Positions 17,494 through 26,729 of a stretch of DNA of 64,000 nt are shown here, piece after piece (position 1 is the first letter of the stretch; the number at the start of each line of letters is the position of its first letter). The stretch covers positions 1 through 64,000 of the forward strand of contig WNDS01000003.1 in the NCBI GenBank assembly GCA_009912235.1, written 5' to 3'. Under the pieces are notes generated by a model, which made no database searches, was not told the origin of the DNA, and saw nothing but the letters and a program-made list of their open reading frames with translations. Source of the stretch: Stenotrophomonas maltophilia (GTDB lineage Bacteria; Pseudomonadota; Gammaproteobacteria; Xanthomonadales; Xanthomonadaceae). Both the position numbers and the translations under genes were made by a program.

Positions 17494-17817
17494 TCAGGCC
17501 CGCGCAGTGTCCTCGCCGTCTTTTTCCTCTTCCTCTTCGTACTCTTCTTCGTCCTCTTCCTCGTCGCCTTCCTCGCCCTCTTCGTCCTCGTCGTACTCTT
17601 CTTCCTCTTCGTCGTCCTCGTAATCCTCGACGCCGAAGTCTTCGCCATCCCAGCGACCTTCGCCGTCGGCGACGAAGGTCAGGGCCATGGCCGACGGGTT
17701 GGTACCGACACGGACCAGCCAGCCGCCGAACACGCGGGCGCGCTCGGTCACCAGCGTGGCTTCGGATCCTTCATTGCCCAGCTTTTCCCACTCAAGCGAA
17801 AACGCGAACTCGGTCAT
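17494..17817 (-). CDS. Small protein with highly acidic C-terminal tail
   Basis: This is a 107-residue protein. Residues 1-60 look like a small folded domain (FSLEWEKLGNEGSEATLVTE, ARVFGGWLVRVGTNP). From about residue 61 the rest is almost entirely Glu and Asp with a few Tyr and Gly. The DNA is a corresponding run of TTC/CTC-type triplets on the plus strand. I do not recognise the domain. Such tails can act as DNA mimics, metal buffers or chaperone-like segments, but nothing here decides. It is next to aspS with its own start 47 bases away. Confidence 0.7.
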   Translation of the reverse strand: MTEFAFSLEWEKLGNEGSEATLVTERARVFGGWLVRVGTNPSAMALTFVADGEGRWDGEDFGVEDYEDDEEEEEYDEDEEGEEGDEEEDEEEYEEEEEKDGEDTARA

Positions 17818-17863
17818 TGCATGGATCTCCTGGTCGGTCGTGATACGGGTAGGACGGTCGGCG

Positions 17864-19615
17864 TCAGGCCTTCTGCGGGCGGACCTGGACCTGGACTTCG
17901 GCCAGCTGCTCGTCCGGGATCGGCGACGGTGCGCCGGTCATCAGACACTGCGCACCGGTGGTCTTCGGGAACGGAATGACATCGCGGATCGATTCGGTGC
18001 CGACCATCAACGCGGCGATGCGGTCGATGCCGAAGGCGATGCCGCCGTGCGGCGGGGCGCCGTAACGCAGCGCGTCGAGCAGGAAGCCGAACTTGGCCTC
18101 GGCCTCTTCGGCACCGATGCCCAGCAGTTCGAACACCGCGCTCTGCATGTCCGGGCGGTGCATACGGATGGAGCCGCCACCGACCTCGTTGCCGTTGAGC
18201 ACCATGTCATAGCCGCGCGAAACGGCGGTCTTCGCATGGGCGCGCAGGTCGGCGATGTCGTCCACCGCCGGGGCGGTGAAAGGGTGATGCAGGGCGACGT
18301 AGCGCTGGGCTTCGTCGTCGTACTCGAACATCGGGAAATCGGTGACCCACAGCGGTGCCCAGCCGGCGGCGACCAGGTTGAAGTCCTTGCCGGCCTTCAG
18401 GCGCAGCGCGCCCATGAAGTCGGAGACCTTGTTGTAGCCACCGGCGCCGAAGAACACGATGTCGCCGTTGCCGGCACCGACGTGGGCCACCAGCGCAGCG
18501 AAGGCCTCTTCGCTGAAGAACTTCTGGATGGGCGAGCTGATTTCACCGTTCTCGGCGATCTTGATGTAGGCCAGGCCCTTGGCACCGTACTTGGCGGCGT
18601 GGGCGGCGTACTCGTCAATCTGCTTGCGGCTGAGCACGGCACCGCCGGGGATGCGCAGCGCGGCCACGCGGCCGTCGACATCGTTGGCCGGCCCGGTGAA
18701 CACCGGAAACTCGCTGTTCTTGACCAGCTCGGCCACGTCCACCAGTTCCAGCGCGATGCGCAGGTCCGGCTTGTCCGAGCCGTAGCGGCGCATGGCCTCG
18801 GCCCAGGTCATGCGCGGGAAGCTGGCAGCCAGCTCCACGTCCACCACTTCCTTGAAGATGGCGCGGATCATGCCTTCCACGAAGTCCTGCACGTCGCGCT
18901 CGCGCACGAAGGCGAATTCCATATCCAGCTGGGTGAATTCCAGCTGGCGGTCGGCACGCAGGGCCTCGTCGCGGAAGCAGCGCGCGATCTGGTAGTAACG
19001 GTCGAAGCCGGCCACCATCAGGATCTGCTTGAACAGCTGCGGGCTCTGCGGCAGGGCGTAGAACTCGCCCGGGTGCATGCGCGCCGGCACCAGGAAGTCG
19101 CGCGCGCCTTCCGGGGTGGCCTTGGTCAGGATCGGGGTTTCGATGTCCTGGAAGCCTTCAGCGTCCAGGTGGCGGCGCAGCGCCTGCACCAGCTTGATGC
19201 GGGTGCGCTGCATGCGCTGCATTTCCGGGCGGCGCAGGTCCAGGTAACGGTACTTCAGGCGGGTTTGTTCGCCCGGGTTCTCGTGGGCGTGGAACGGCAG
19301 CGGCTCGGCCTTGTTCAGCACGGTGATGCGCGTGGCCATCACTTCCACCTTGCCGGTGGCGATCTTCTCGTTGACCGCGTGGCGGGCACGCACCACGCCT
19401 TCCACCTGCAGCACGTCCTCGTAGCCCAGGCTGGCGGCCACGGCGAACACTTCGGCGTTGTCGATCTCCACCGTTACCTGCACGATGCCTTCATGATCGC
19501 GCAGATCGATGAAGCAGACGCCGCCCTGGTTACGGGCCACGTCGGTCCAGCCGGCGAGGGTGACAGTCTGGCCAATCAGGGTCTCGTCGACCAGGCCGCA
19601 GAAGTGGGTACGCAT
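17864..19615 (-). CDS. aspS: Aspartate-tRNA ligase
   Basis: AspS charges tRNA-Asp with aspartate. The start at 19615 ([20 protein letters not shown]) gives 583 residues, the size of the bacterial-type enzyme. An N-terminal OB-fold anticodon-binding domain ([20 protein letters not shown]) comes first. The class II catalytic core follows, with motif 2 ([20 protein letters not shown]), an inserted GAD domain around residues 300-415, and motif 3 ([13 protein letters not shown]). The open frame extends upstream without similarity. Confidence 0.97.
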   Translation of the reverse strand: MRTHFCGLVDETLIGQTVTLAGWTDVARNQGGVCFIDLRDHEGIVQVTVEIDNAEVFAVAASLGYEDVLQVEGVVRARHAVNEKIATGKVEVMATRITVLNKAEPLPFHAHENPGEQTRLKYRYLDLRRPEMQRMQRTRIKLVQALRRHLDAEGFQDIETPILTKATPEGARDFLVPARMHPGEFYALPQSPQLFKQILMVAGFDRYYQIARCFRDEALRADRQLEFTQLDMEFAFVRERDVQDFVEGMIRAIFKEVVDVELAASFPRMTWAEAMRRYGSDKPDLRIALELVDVAELVKNSEFPVFTGPANDVDGRVAALRIPGGAVLSRKQIDEYAAHAAKYGAKGLAYIKIAENGEISSPIQKFFSEEAFAALVAHVGAGNGDIVFFGAGGYNKVSDFMGALRLKAGKDFNLVAAGWAPLWVTDFPMFEYDDEAQRYVALHHPFTAPAVDDIADLRAHAKTAVSRGYDMVLNGNEVGGGSIRMHRPDMQSAVFELLGIGAEEAEAKFGFLLDALRYGAPPHGGIAFGIDRIAALMVGTESIRDVIPFPKTTGAQCLMTGAPSPIPDEQLAEVQVQVRPQKA

Positions 19616-19785
19616 GGGGGAAAGCTCCGCTGGAGTGCGCCGGCGCCAGGTGGGGCCGGAAAGCCCCGTATTCTGCGGCCGAGGCCCCGGCCGGGCAAAT
19701 CCCATCGCCGCCGCCGGCGGTCACGCGGGCTTGACCGGGCCGCTCCCTATAGTCCGCGCACCATCGACCGCTCGGGGTTTCCGCC

Positions 19786-20514
19786 ATGAACCGCTGGATC
19801 CTGGCCTGCCTGGCCACCACCCTCGCCTGCCTGCCCGCACTGGTGCCGGCCGCCTCGGCCCAGGACCGGGGCAGCGGCGTGGTCCGCTGCGAAAGCCAGA
19901 ACAACCGCGAGCGCGTCTGCAGCACCGGCTGGCGCAACGCCCGGCTGGTGCGCCAGCTGTCCGGTTCGCCGTGCCAGGAAGGCCGCAGCTGGGGCAGCCG
20001 CAACGGCACGATCTGGGTCAACAGCGGCTGCCTCGCCGAATTCGTCTAGGCCGGCGGCTGGGGCGGCGGCAACGGCGGTGGCTGGAACGGCGGCCAGGGC
20101 AGCACGGTGCGCTGCGAAAGCCAGAGCAACCGGGCCCAGCAATGCCCGGTGGGCTGGCGCGGCGCGCGGCTGGTCCGGCAGCTGTCCGGCACCGCCTGCA
20201 TCGAAGGCCAGAACTGGGGCATGCGCAACGGCAGCCTGTGGGTCGACCGCGGCTGCCGCGGCGAATTCGCCGAGGCGCGCGGCGGCTGGGGCGGCGGTGG
20301 CTGGGGCGGCGGCCGCGGTGATCCGTCCTACACGGTGACCTGTTCCAGCAACAGCAACCGCCAGCAACGCTGCGACTGGGACCCGCGCCAGGGCCGGCCG
20401 GTGCTGCAGCAGCAGCTGTCCGGCAGCGCCTGCGTGGAAGGCCGCAGCTGGGGCTATTCGCGCGGCCAGCTGTGGGTGAACAACGGCTGCCGAGCACGCT
20501 TCGGCACGCGCTGA
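19786..20514 (+). pseudogene. Secreted three-repeat DUF3011 protein, interrupted by TAG
   Basis: A signal peptide (MNRWILACLATTLACLPALV, then PAASA) is followed by three related repeats of about 55 residues. Each has the pattern V-R-C-ES-x-NR, C, RLVRQLSG, C, EGxxWG, LWV, GC. I recognise these as DUF3011 repeats. A TAG at 20047-20049 falls between repeat 1 and repeat 2 and the frame stays open afterwards, so the full reading is 242 residues. As it stands, a secreted 87-residue single-repeat protein would be made, and repeats 2-3 (from about 20107) would lack a signal peptide. The TAG lies in CTAGG. Confidence 0.75.
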
Positions 20515-20535
20515 GGGCGGAGCCGCATCCTCGCT

Positions 20536-20573
20536 GGGGGTCAGATCCCTTGTCTGCGGAAGGGAGCTGACCC
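20536..20573. repeat. Hairpin repeat with GGGTCAGATCCC arm
   Basis: An imperfect inverted repeat (GGGTCAGATCCCTT, loop containing CTGCGG, AAGGGAGCTGACCC) lies between the DUF3011 gene and the convergent lipoprotein gene. The same family is present at 33315-33383. It may serve as a bidirectional terminator. Confidence 0.6.
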
Positions 20574-20581
20574 GGTGCAGC

Positions 20582-21235
20582 TCACGGCGCGGGCGGCGCC
20601 TTGTCGCCCCACGGCGCCGGCGGCAGCGCCACCGGGTGCGCCAGATCGAAGGCCACCCGGAAACGGCGGCCATCGGGGCGGGTCAGTTCATAGATGAAGC
20701 GCTGGTCCGCCTCGATCTCCATCGCCCACGTGTTGTAGGTGGAGGCCAGCATGTCGGCACGGCGGAATATCGCCACCGAATCGGCATCGGCCGGGAACTG
20801 CTGGCGCTGCGCGGTGCCCGGCGGCGTGCTGTCGCCACCGTACAAGGTGATCGCATCGGGGCTGCCATCGGCATGGCGGTGGTCGTGCTTCAGCCGCACG
20901 CCGTACGGGGTCCGCGTCAGCACCCAGGTGCGGGAATGGTCATTGCCCACATGAAAGGGAATGCGCAGCCCGTGCGCCGGGTCGTCGCAGCCGCGCACGT
21001 GCATGACCAGGCGCTGCCCGGCGAACGGATCCTTGCCGGTGGGCGCCGGCACATCCTCGACGATCTTGCCTTCGTAGGCCTTGCCGCAGTGTGCGGCAAT
21101 GGCGGCCAGGAAGGCGTCGGCCGGTGCCGTGGCCACGTCGTGGGCGACCGTGTCGGCCGGCGGTGAGCAGGCAGCCAGGGCGAACAGCAGCGGGGTACAG
21201 GCCAGCAGGCGGGCCGAAGCAGAAGGCAGGTTCAT
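20582..21235 (-). CDS. Hypothetical lipoprotein
   Basis: This 217-residue protein has a lipoprotein signal peptide with lipobox LFALAACS and lipidated Cys 23. The mature part contains GQRLVMHVRGCDDPAHGLRI and a C-terminal beta-rich segment (FIYELTRPDGRRFRVAFDLA). I do not recognise a characterised family. It looks like a periplasmic or outer-membrane-anchored protein and is transcribed convergently to the DUF3011 gene. Confidence 0.75.
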   Translation of the reverse strand: MNLPSASARLLACTPLLFALAACSPPADTVAHDVATAPADAFLAAIAAHCGKAYEGKIVEDVPAPTGKDPFAGQRLVMHVRGCDDPAHGLRIPFHVGNDHSRTWVLTRTPYGVRLKHDHRHADGSPDAITLYGGDSTPPGTAQRQQFPADADSVAIFRRADMLASTYNTWAMEIEADQRFIYELTRPDGRRFRVAFDLAHPVALPPAPWGDKAPPAP

Positions 21236-21296
21236 GCCCCAACCCTACCCAGCCCGGCCGCCCGGCGCAAACCGGCGCGGGCGGCCATCGATCCCC

Positions 21297-22885
21297 TCAG
21301 CGCGGATGCAGCCAGACCACGCAGCCGGCAACCTCGCGGCGCTCGCCAGCGGCCGCGTAGCGTTCGCGGATCTGTGCCAGCCACGCCGCACGTGCCGGTG
21401 TATGCCCGATCTGGTTCGGGCACTCCACCAGCGCGGCCAGCGGCAGGCCGCCCAGTGCGGCATCGCTGCCGGCCAGCGCCTTCAGGGCGTCATCGGACGC
21501 CCAGTCCGGCACCATCAGCGCCCGGCGTCCGGACACATACGGCAGCTCGGAGGACCAGTCCTGCCCGCATGCGACCACCACGCCCGACGCAGGCGTGGCC
21601 GGGTCGATCAGCGCCGCGATCTTCGAGACCTGGGTGGGCGCACGCGCTTCCTTCATGTTCTTCAGGTAATGCGCCAGGCCGAAGCCGGTGGACAGCAGGC
21701 ACAGCAGCACCGCCAGTGCCAGCGCACGGCGCGGCTTGCCGGCGGCCTCGGCACGCACGGTCACCGCCCACAGCACCAGGCCGACGATGGAGGTGGCGAA
21801 CACGATGTTGGCCGCCTGGTAGTACGGGTGGGCGATGTGCAGGTTGGTGAACACCAGGAACGGGGCCAGGTAGGCCAGCACCAGCACCGCGGTGGCCGCA
21901 CGGGTCTGCCGCAGCGACAGGCCAGCTACCAGGAACAGCAGGAACACCCAGTTCGAACCGACCGCGCCACCAAAGCGCTTCTTCAACACCGTGCCCCACC
22001 AGCTGTCGGCCGACAGCTTCTGCTGCAGCGTGCCGTAGTTCCAGGTGGACAGCGCCCCGGAGGTGACCTGCTGGCCCAGCACCGACTGCGCCTTCAGCGC
22101 ATCGGCGTGGTGCAGCCACACGGTCAGCAGCAGCACGGCCAGCGCGGAAAGCGCGCCCCAGGCCAGCAACGGCGCCTGCTGGCGCAACCACTGCGGGCGC
22201 CAGCCATGTTCACGCACCGCCAGCCAGGCCAGCGCCAGCGCGACGAACGCCGCGAAGCCGAAGAAGGTGGTGACCTTCAACAGTGCCGACAGCACCGCCG
22301 CGACGATGCCCAGCAGCCCGACCCACCAGCGCGCGCGGTTGCGCAGCGTGGCCATCGCCCAGACGAACACCAGGCCAAAGAACACGGCGGTGGATTCCAT
22401 CATCACCGAGCGGCCCAGAACTGGGCATACGGGGACACCGCGAAGGCGGCGGTGATGCTCAGCGCCAGCAGGCGGTCAGGGCGCACGGCCAGCACCGTGC
22501 GGTACACCATCGCGATGCAGCCGACGTGGAACAGCAGCGACAGCACACGCGCACTGTTGCCCACCTCCATGCCGGTCAGCAGCGACAGCGCCGCGGCCAG
22601 CCACTGGTACAGCGGAAACTCGAACGGCACCGAGCACGGCGCGCCCAGCACCGGCGTGAGGTAATCCAGCCACGGCCCGCCGCGCACCATCCAGTCGATC
22701 GACAGTGCAGTCTGCGTCTGGCGGAAACCGGACGCTTCGATCGGCGGCATCGACCAGCTGCAGACCAGCAGCAGCAGCAGCGCGAACGCGGAGAATCCAA
22801 GCAGTAGCCTGCCCGGCAGACGATTGCCATGGGGGTGCGGTTGCGGGGTCACGCGGCGGGCTCCTGTCATTGCCGTGTGCGCCAA
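21297..22885 (-). pseudogene. GT-C/PMT-like polytopic membrane protein with frameshift
   Basis: Two overlapping minus-strand frames join into one protein of about 529 residues if a single base is restored near 22411-22416 (QFWA, then RSVMMESTAVFFG). The N-terminal part has a helix (LLLGFSAFALLLLLVCSWSM) and a luminal loop, IEASGFRQTQTALS, resembling GT-C glycosyltransferases of the ArnT/PMT type. The rest has about ten hydrophobic helices and a periplasmic C-terminal domain. Such enzymes use polyprenyl-phosphate sugars, but the acceptor is unknown. The lesion is a one-base deletion in otherwise clean coding sequence. Confidence 0.7.
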
Positions 22886-22947
22886 CGAAGGCGCCTGAGG
22901 CCGCGAAGTGTCCGTGCTGCGTGGCTGCAGCGCAAGACAGGGCGTTC

Positions 22948-22961
22948 AACACACGTGTGTT
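22948..22961. promoter_or_regulatory. 14-base perfect palindrome upstream of the glucosylglycerol operon
   Basis: AACACACGTGTGTT is perfectly self-complementary and lies 48 bases upstream of the MFS start, in the 123-base divergent gap with the GT-C gene. Its form is that of a dimeric repressor or activator site (TetR or LacI types use such dyads). Operator function is inferred. Confidence 0.45.
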
Positions 22962-23008
22962 AGGGTGGGCCACGTATTTGTCCTGCCTTCCCCACGAAGG
23001 TCGCACGC

Positions 23009-24280
23009 ATGTTGCGGCTGACTGCATTGCTGCTGGGAGTCGCGCTGCTGTTGACCGGCAGCGGGCTGCTGGGCACGCTGCTGGCCGTGCGCGGCGGGCA
23101 GGAAGGCTTCAGCCCCGGCACGCTGGGCTGGGTGATGTCCGGCTACTTCGCCGGCTATTTCATCGGCACGTTCACTGCCCCGCCGCTGATCCGCCGCATC
23201 GGCCACAGCCGGGCCTTCGCCTTCCACGCCGCGCTGGCCACCATGGCCGTGCTGCTGCATCCGTTGTGGATCGACCCGCTTGGCTGGATCGTGCTGCGCG
23301 TGCTGACCGGTGTCGCGCTGGTCGGCCTGTACACGGTGATCGAAAGCTGGCTCAACGCCGAACCCGACCCCCGGCGCCGCAGCCGCGTGTTCTCGCTGTA
23401 CATGATGGTCAACCTGTCGGCGCTGGCGCTGGGCCAGCTGCTGCTGTTGGCCGGCGATGCCGGGGCCGCAGCGATGTTCACCGTGACCGCACTGCTGGTC
23501 TGCGCAGCGATGCTGCCGGTGACCGCCACGCGGCTGCAGCAGCCGGAGGTGCCCAGCGTGCCACGGCTGACGCTGGGCCGGCTGTATGCGCTGGCACCGG
23601 TGGCCACGGTGGCCGCCGGCCTGTCGGGCCTGGCGATGGGCGCGTTCTGGGGCCTGCTGCCGGTGTATGCCGAACAGATCGGCCTGCGCGATGCCGGCGT
23701 TCCGCTGTTCATGCTGACCGCCATCGCCGGTGGTGCGCTGCTGCAATGGCCGCTGGGCCGCATCAGCGATGGCCACGACCGTCGGCTGGGGCTGCTGGCG
23801 CTGAGCCTGCTGGCCGCCGCCGTGGCCGGGCTGGCCGCACTGCCGCTTCTCTCGCAGCAGCTGCACCTGATGTTCCTGCTGGTGTTCTGCTACGGCGGCC
23901 TGGTGTTCGCGCTGTACCCGTTCGCGGTGGCGCACATGCTTGATTACCTGCCCACCCCGGACCTGCTGTCCGGCTGCAACAGCCTGCTGCTGGTGCACGG
24001 CGTGGGCGCGGCGGCGGGCCCGGCTGTGGCCAGCGCGCTGATGCAGCAGTTCGGTGCACCGGCACTGCCGCTGTACTTCTGCAGCGTGCTGCTGGTACTG
24101 GCCGCGTTCACCGCCCTGCGCCTGCGCCATGCGCGGCTGCGCACGCACCCGGCCACGTTCCGGCCGATGCTGCGCACCACCCCGGCCGCGCTGGAACTGA
24201 TTCCCGAACCTGACAGCGCGCCCGCCGCCGGCGACGCGCCGTCCCCCGCTCCGCAACCCACCCCGAAGGAAGTGCATTGA
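23009..24280 (+). CDS. MFS transporter, YcaD-like
   Basis: This 423-residue protein has about twelve transmembrane helices and the MFS loop 2-3 type sequence (PPLIRRIGHSRAFAFHAAL). The start region LRLTALLLGVALLLTGSGLL and the motif WVMSGYFAGYFIGTF fit the YcaD-like branch. Its TGA overlaps the start of the glucosylglycerol enzyme gene, so they form one operon. From the family I recall that a ycaD-type gene accompanies ggpPS in Stenotrophomonas rhizophila. A role in moving glucosylglycerol or a related solute is inferred, not shown. Confidence 0.85.
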   Translation: MLRLTALLLGVALLLTGSGLLGTLLAVRGGQEGFSPGTLGWVMSGYFAGYFIGTFTAPPLIRRIGHSRAFAFHAALATMAVLLHPLWIDPLGWIVLRVLTGVALVGLYTVIESWLNAEPDPRRRSRVFSLYMMVNLSALALGQLLLLAGDAGAAAMFTVTALLVCAAMLPVTATRLQQPEVPSVPRLTLGRLYALAPVATVAAGLSGLAMGAFWGLLPVYAEQIGLRDAGVPLFMLTAIAGGALLQWPLGRISDGHDRRLGLLALSLLAAAVAGLAALPLLSQQLHLMFLLVFCYGGLVFALYPFAVAHMLDYLPTPDLLSGCNSLLLVHGVGAAAGPAVASALMQQFGAPALPLYFCSVLLVLAAFTALRLRHARLRTHPATFRPMLRTTPAALELIPEPDSAPAAGDAPSPAPQPTPKEVH

Positions 24281-26586
24281 CTGTCGAGTCCCCTACCCTG
24301 ATCCCGAACCCCGTTCTTTCCGCACCGCCGGCCACCGCGCCGCAGCTGATCCTGGCGACTGACCTGGACGGCACCTTTCTCGCCGGCAGCCCGCAGCAGC
24401 GGCACCGCCTGTACCGGCTGATCGACCAGCACCCCGGCATCACCCTCATTTTCATCACCGGCCGCGGCCTGGAAGCGGTGATGCCGCTGCTGGCCGACCC
24501 GGCCATTCCGCGCCCGGACTACATCGTCTGCGATGTCGGCGCCACCGTGGTCGATGGCCACACGCTGCAGTCGCTGCAGCCGTTGCAGTCGATGATCGAC
24601 GCGCACTGGCCCGGCGAACAGGTGGTGACCGAGGCGATGCACCCGTTCACCGCGCCGCAGCGCCAGGACGTACCGCAGGAGCGGCGCTGTTCCTACTTCT
24701 GCGACCCGGACACGCTGGCGCCGCTGCGCGCGGAGATCGAGCGCACCGCGCAGGCGCTGAGCTGTGACGTGCTGTACTCGGCCGACCGCTACCTGGACAT
24801 CCTGCCGCCGGACACCGACAAGGGCCGCACGCTGGCCGCGCTGGCCCGCCTGCTGTCGCTGCCGCGCGAGCGCATCCTGGTGGCCGGCGATACCCTCAAC
24901 GACCTGTCGATGTACGTGGCCGGTTTCCGCGGTGTCTGCGTGGGCGACTCGGAGCCGGCGCTGACCGCCGCCACGGGTGCGCTGCCGCAGACCTTCCATG
25001 CGCGCGAACCCGGCTGTGGCGGCATCGTGGAAGCCATCGAACACTTTGGCCTGCTCGGCCAGGACGATCCCTGGCTGCACGCCCCGGCCGCCGAACCGGC
25101 GCAGGGCGCAGACCTGGTGATGGTCTACCACCGCCTGCCGTTCGATGAGGCCATCGAGGACGGAAAGCTGGTGCAGCGGCCACCGCGTTCGCCCAACGGC
25201 ATCATTCCCTCGCTGCTGAGCTTCTTCGAAGGCGGGCAGAAAGGCAGCTGGGTGGCCTGGGGCGTGGATGACCCCAAGCACCGGCCTTTCCAGCGCCACG
25301 TCGAGGTTGATCGCGTGCGCTACCCCACTCTGCAGGCCGCACGCGTACCGCTCAGCCGGCAGGAAGTGGACATCTTCTACAAGCGCTTTTCCAAGGAAGC
25401 GTTCTGGCCGATGCTGCATGTGTTCTGGGAACGCGCGCGCTTCCGCGAAGATGACTGGCAGGTGTTCCTGAAGGTCAACCGGCGCTTCGCCGAGGCTGTG
25501 GCCGAAGAGGCCGCGCAGGGCGCCACGGTGTGGATACACGACTACAACCTGTGGATGGTGCCAGCCACGCTGCGCGAGCTGCGCCCGGACCTGAAGATCG
25601 CCTTCTTCCACCACACCTACTTCCCCTCGGCCGATGTGTTCAACGTGGTGCCGTGGCGGCGCGAGATCATCGGCAGCCTGCTGTGCTGCGATTACATCGG
25701 CTTCCACATTCCGCGCCAGGTGGAAAATTTCGTGGACGTGGTGCGCGGGGCGATGCCGGCCGAACGCCTGGCCTGGGAGAGCTGTGCACCGCGCTTCCCG
25801 ACCTATGGCTGCGCTGTGGGCCTGGACACCATGACCACCCGCCTGCGCGTGGGCGACCGTGATGTGGCACTGGGCGCGCACCCGGTCGGCACCGACCTGC
25901 GCCGCATTCGCAGCACGCTGGCACGCAGCGAGGTGCGCAACGACCTGTTCAAGCTGCGCCGCGAGATCGGCACGCGCAAGCTGGTGCTGTCGGTGGAACG
26001 GCTGGACTACACCAAGGGCACGCTGGCCAAGCTGGAAGCCTTCGAACGCGTGCTGGAAACGCACCCCGAGCACCTGGGCAAGGTGACGCTGCTGATGGTG
26101 TGCGTGCCGGCCGCGCGCGAAATGACGGTGTACCGCACGCTGCAGACGCAGATCGAGCAGGCGGTGGGCCGCATCAACGGGCGCTTCTCGCGGCTGGACT
26201 GGACGCCGGTGCGCTTCTTCGCACAGGCGCTGCCGTTCGAGCAGGTGGTGGCGCACTACGCCGCCGCGCAGGTGATGTGGATCACCCCGCTGCGCGATGG
26301 CCTGAACCTGGTGGCCAAGGAGTTCGTGGCGACCCAGGGCATCGAAGGCACACCGGGCGTGCTGGTGCTGAGCGAGTTTGCCGGTGCGGCCGCCGAACTG
26401 AAGGGCGCGGTGCTGACCAACCCGCACGACCCGGCCGACCTGGCCGCCGGCCTGCTGCAGGCGTTGTCGATGCCGGAAGAGGAAGCCAGCGCGCGCCTGC
26501 GCCAGCTGCAGGGCATCGTGGAGTACTACGACGTGGACCGCTGGGGACGTGATTTCCTCGGTGCGGTGGCCGACGCCGCCGCGTAA
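24277..26586 (+). CDS. ggpPS: Glucosylglycerol-phosphate phosphatase/synthase fusion (GgpPS)
   Basis: This 769-residue bifunctional enzyme would make the compatible solute glucosylglycerol. Residues about 20-265 are a HAD phosphatase of the sucrose-phosphatase type: ATDLDGTFLAG, ITGRG, KGRTLAALA and AGDTLNDLSM supply motifs I to IV. Residues about 280-760 are a GT20 transferase with HDYNLWMVP, LSVERLDYTKG and LRDGLNLVAKE. The segment differs from OtsA (which has HDYHL and VDRLDYSKG), favouring glycerol-phosphate as acceptor. It starts at TTG 24277 inside the MFS stop (ATTGA), with AAGGA 6 bases upstream. No ATG is available nearby. Trehalose synthesis is the alternative, but a separate otsBA cluster lies at 55.6-59.6 kb. 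Confidence 0.88.
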   Translation: MTVESPTLIPNPVLSAPPATAPQLILATDLDGTFLAGSPQQRHRLYRLIDQHPGITLIFITGRGLEAVMPLLADPAIPRPDYIVCDVGATVVDGHTLQSLQPLQSMIDAHWPGEQVVTEAMHPFTAPQRQDVPQERRCSYFCDPDTLAPLRAEIERTAQALSCDVLYSADRYLDILPPDTDKGRTLAALARLLSLPRERILVAGDTLNDLSMYVAGFRGVCVGDSEPALTAATGALPQTFHAREPGCGGIVEAIEHFGLLGQDDPWLHAPAAEPAQGADLVMVYHRLPFDEAIEDGKLVQRPPRSPNGIIPSLLSFFEGGQKGSWVAWGVDDPKHRPFQRHVEVDRVRYPTLQAARVPLSRQEVDIFYKRFSKEAFWPMLHVFWERARFREDDWQVFLKVNRRFAEAVAEEAAQGATVWIHDYNLWMVPATLRELRPDLKIAFFHHTYFPSADVFNVVPWRREIIGSLLCCDYIGFHIPRQVENFVDVVRGAMPAERLAWESCAPRFPTYGCAVGLDTMTTRLRVGDRDVALGAHPVGTDLRRIRSTLARSEVRNDLFKLRREIGTRKLVLSVERLDYTKGTLAKLEAFERVLETHPEHLGKVTLLMVCVPAAREMTVYRTLQTQIEQAVGRINGRFSRLDWTPVRFFAQALPFEQVVAHYAAAQVMWITPLRDGLNLVAKEFVATQGIEGTPGVLVLSEFAGAAAELKGAVLTNPHDPADLAAGLLQALSMPEEEASARLRQLQGIVEYYDVDRWGRDFLGAVADAAA

Positions 26587-26630
26587 GGGATGGGAAAGGC
26601 CGCGCGTTCCCGGCATTGGCGCCAGATCCC

Positions 26631-26705
26631 GGTAGGTGCCGGGCTTGCCCGGCACAGGCCTTTGGCGGGTGCTGCGGGTAGAGCATCCACGCATGGCGTG
26701 GATCC
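26631..26705. repeat. Two GTAG-headed palindromic repeats
   Basis: Between ggpPS and the beta-lactamase gene lie a GTAG hairpin at 26631-26656 (GGTAGGTGCCGGGCTTGCCC, then GGCAC) and another at 26678-26705 (GTAGAGCATCCACGCATGGC, then GTGGAT). The genes are convergent, so the repeats may also help terminate transcription. Confidence 0.65.
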
Positions 26706-26729
26706 ACCCACGCCATGCGTGCCCCGCCG

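Noticed and set aside
16880..17623. Plus-strand protein ending in a long Ser run
   Set aside because: The Ser run is the complement of the Glu/Asp codons of the acidic-tail gene, whose minus-strand frame has a proper start and a plausible domain.
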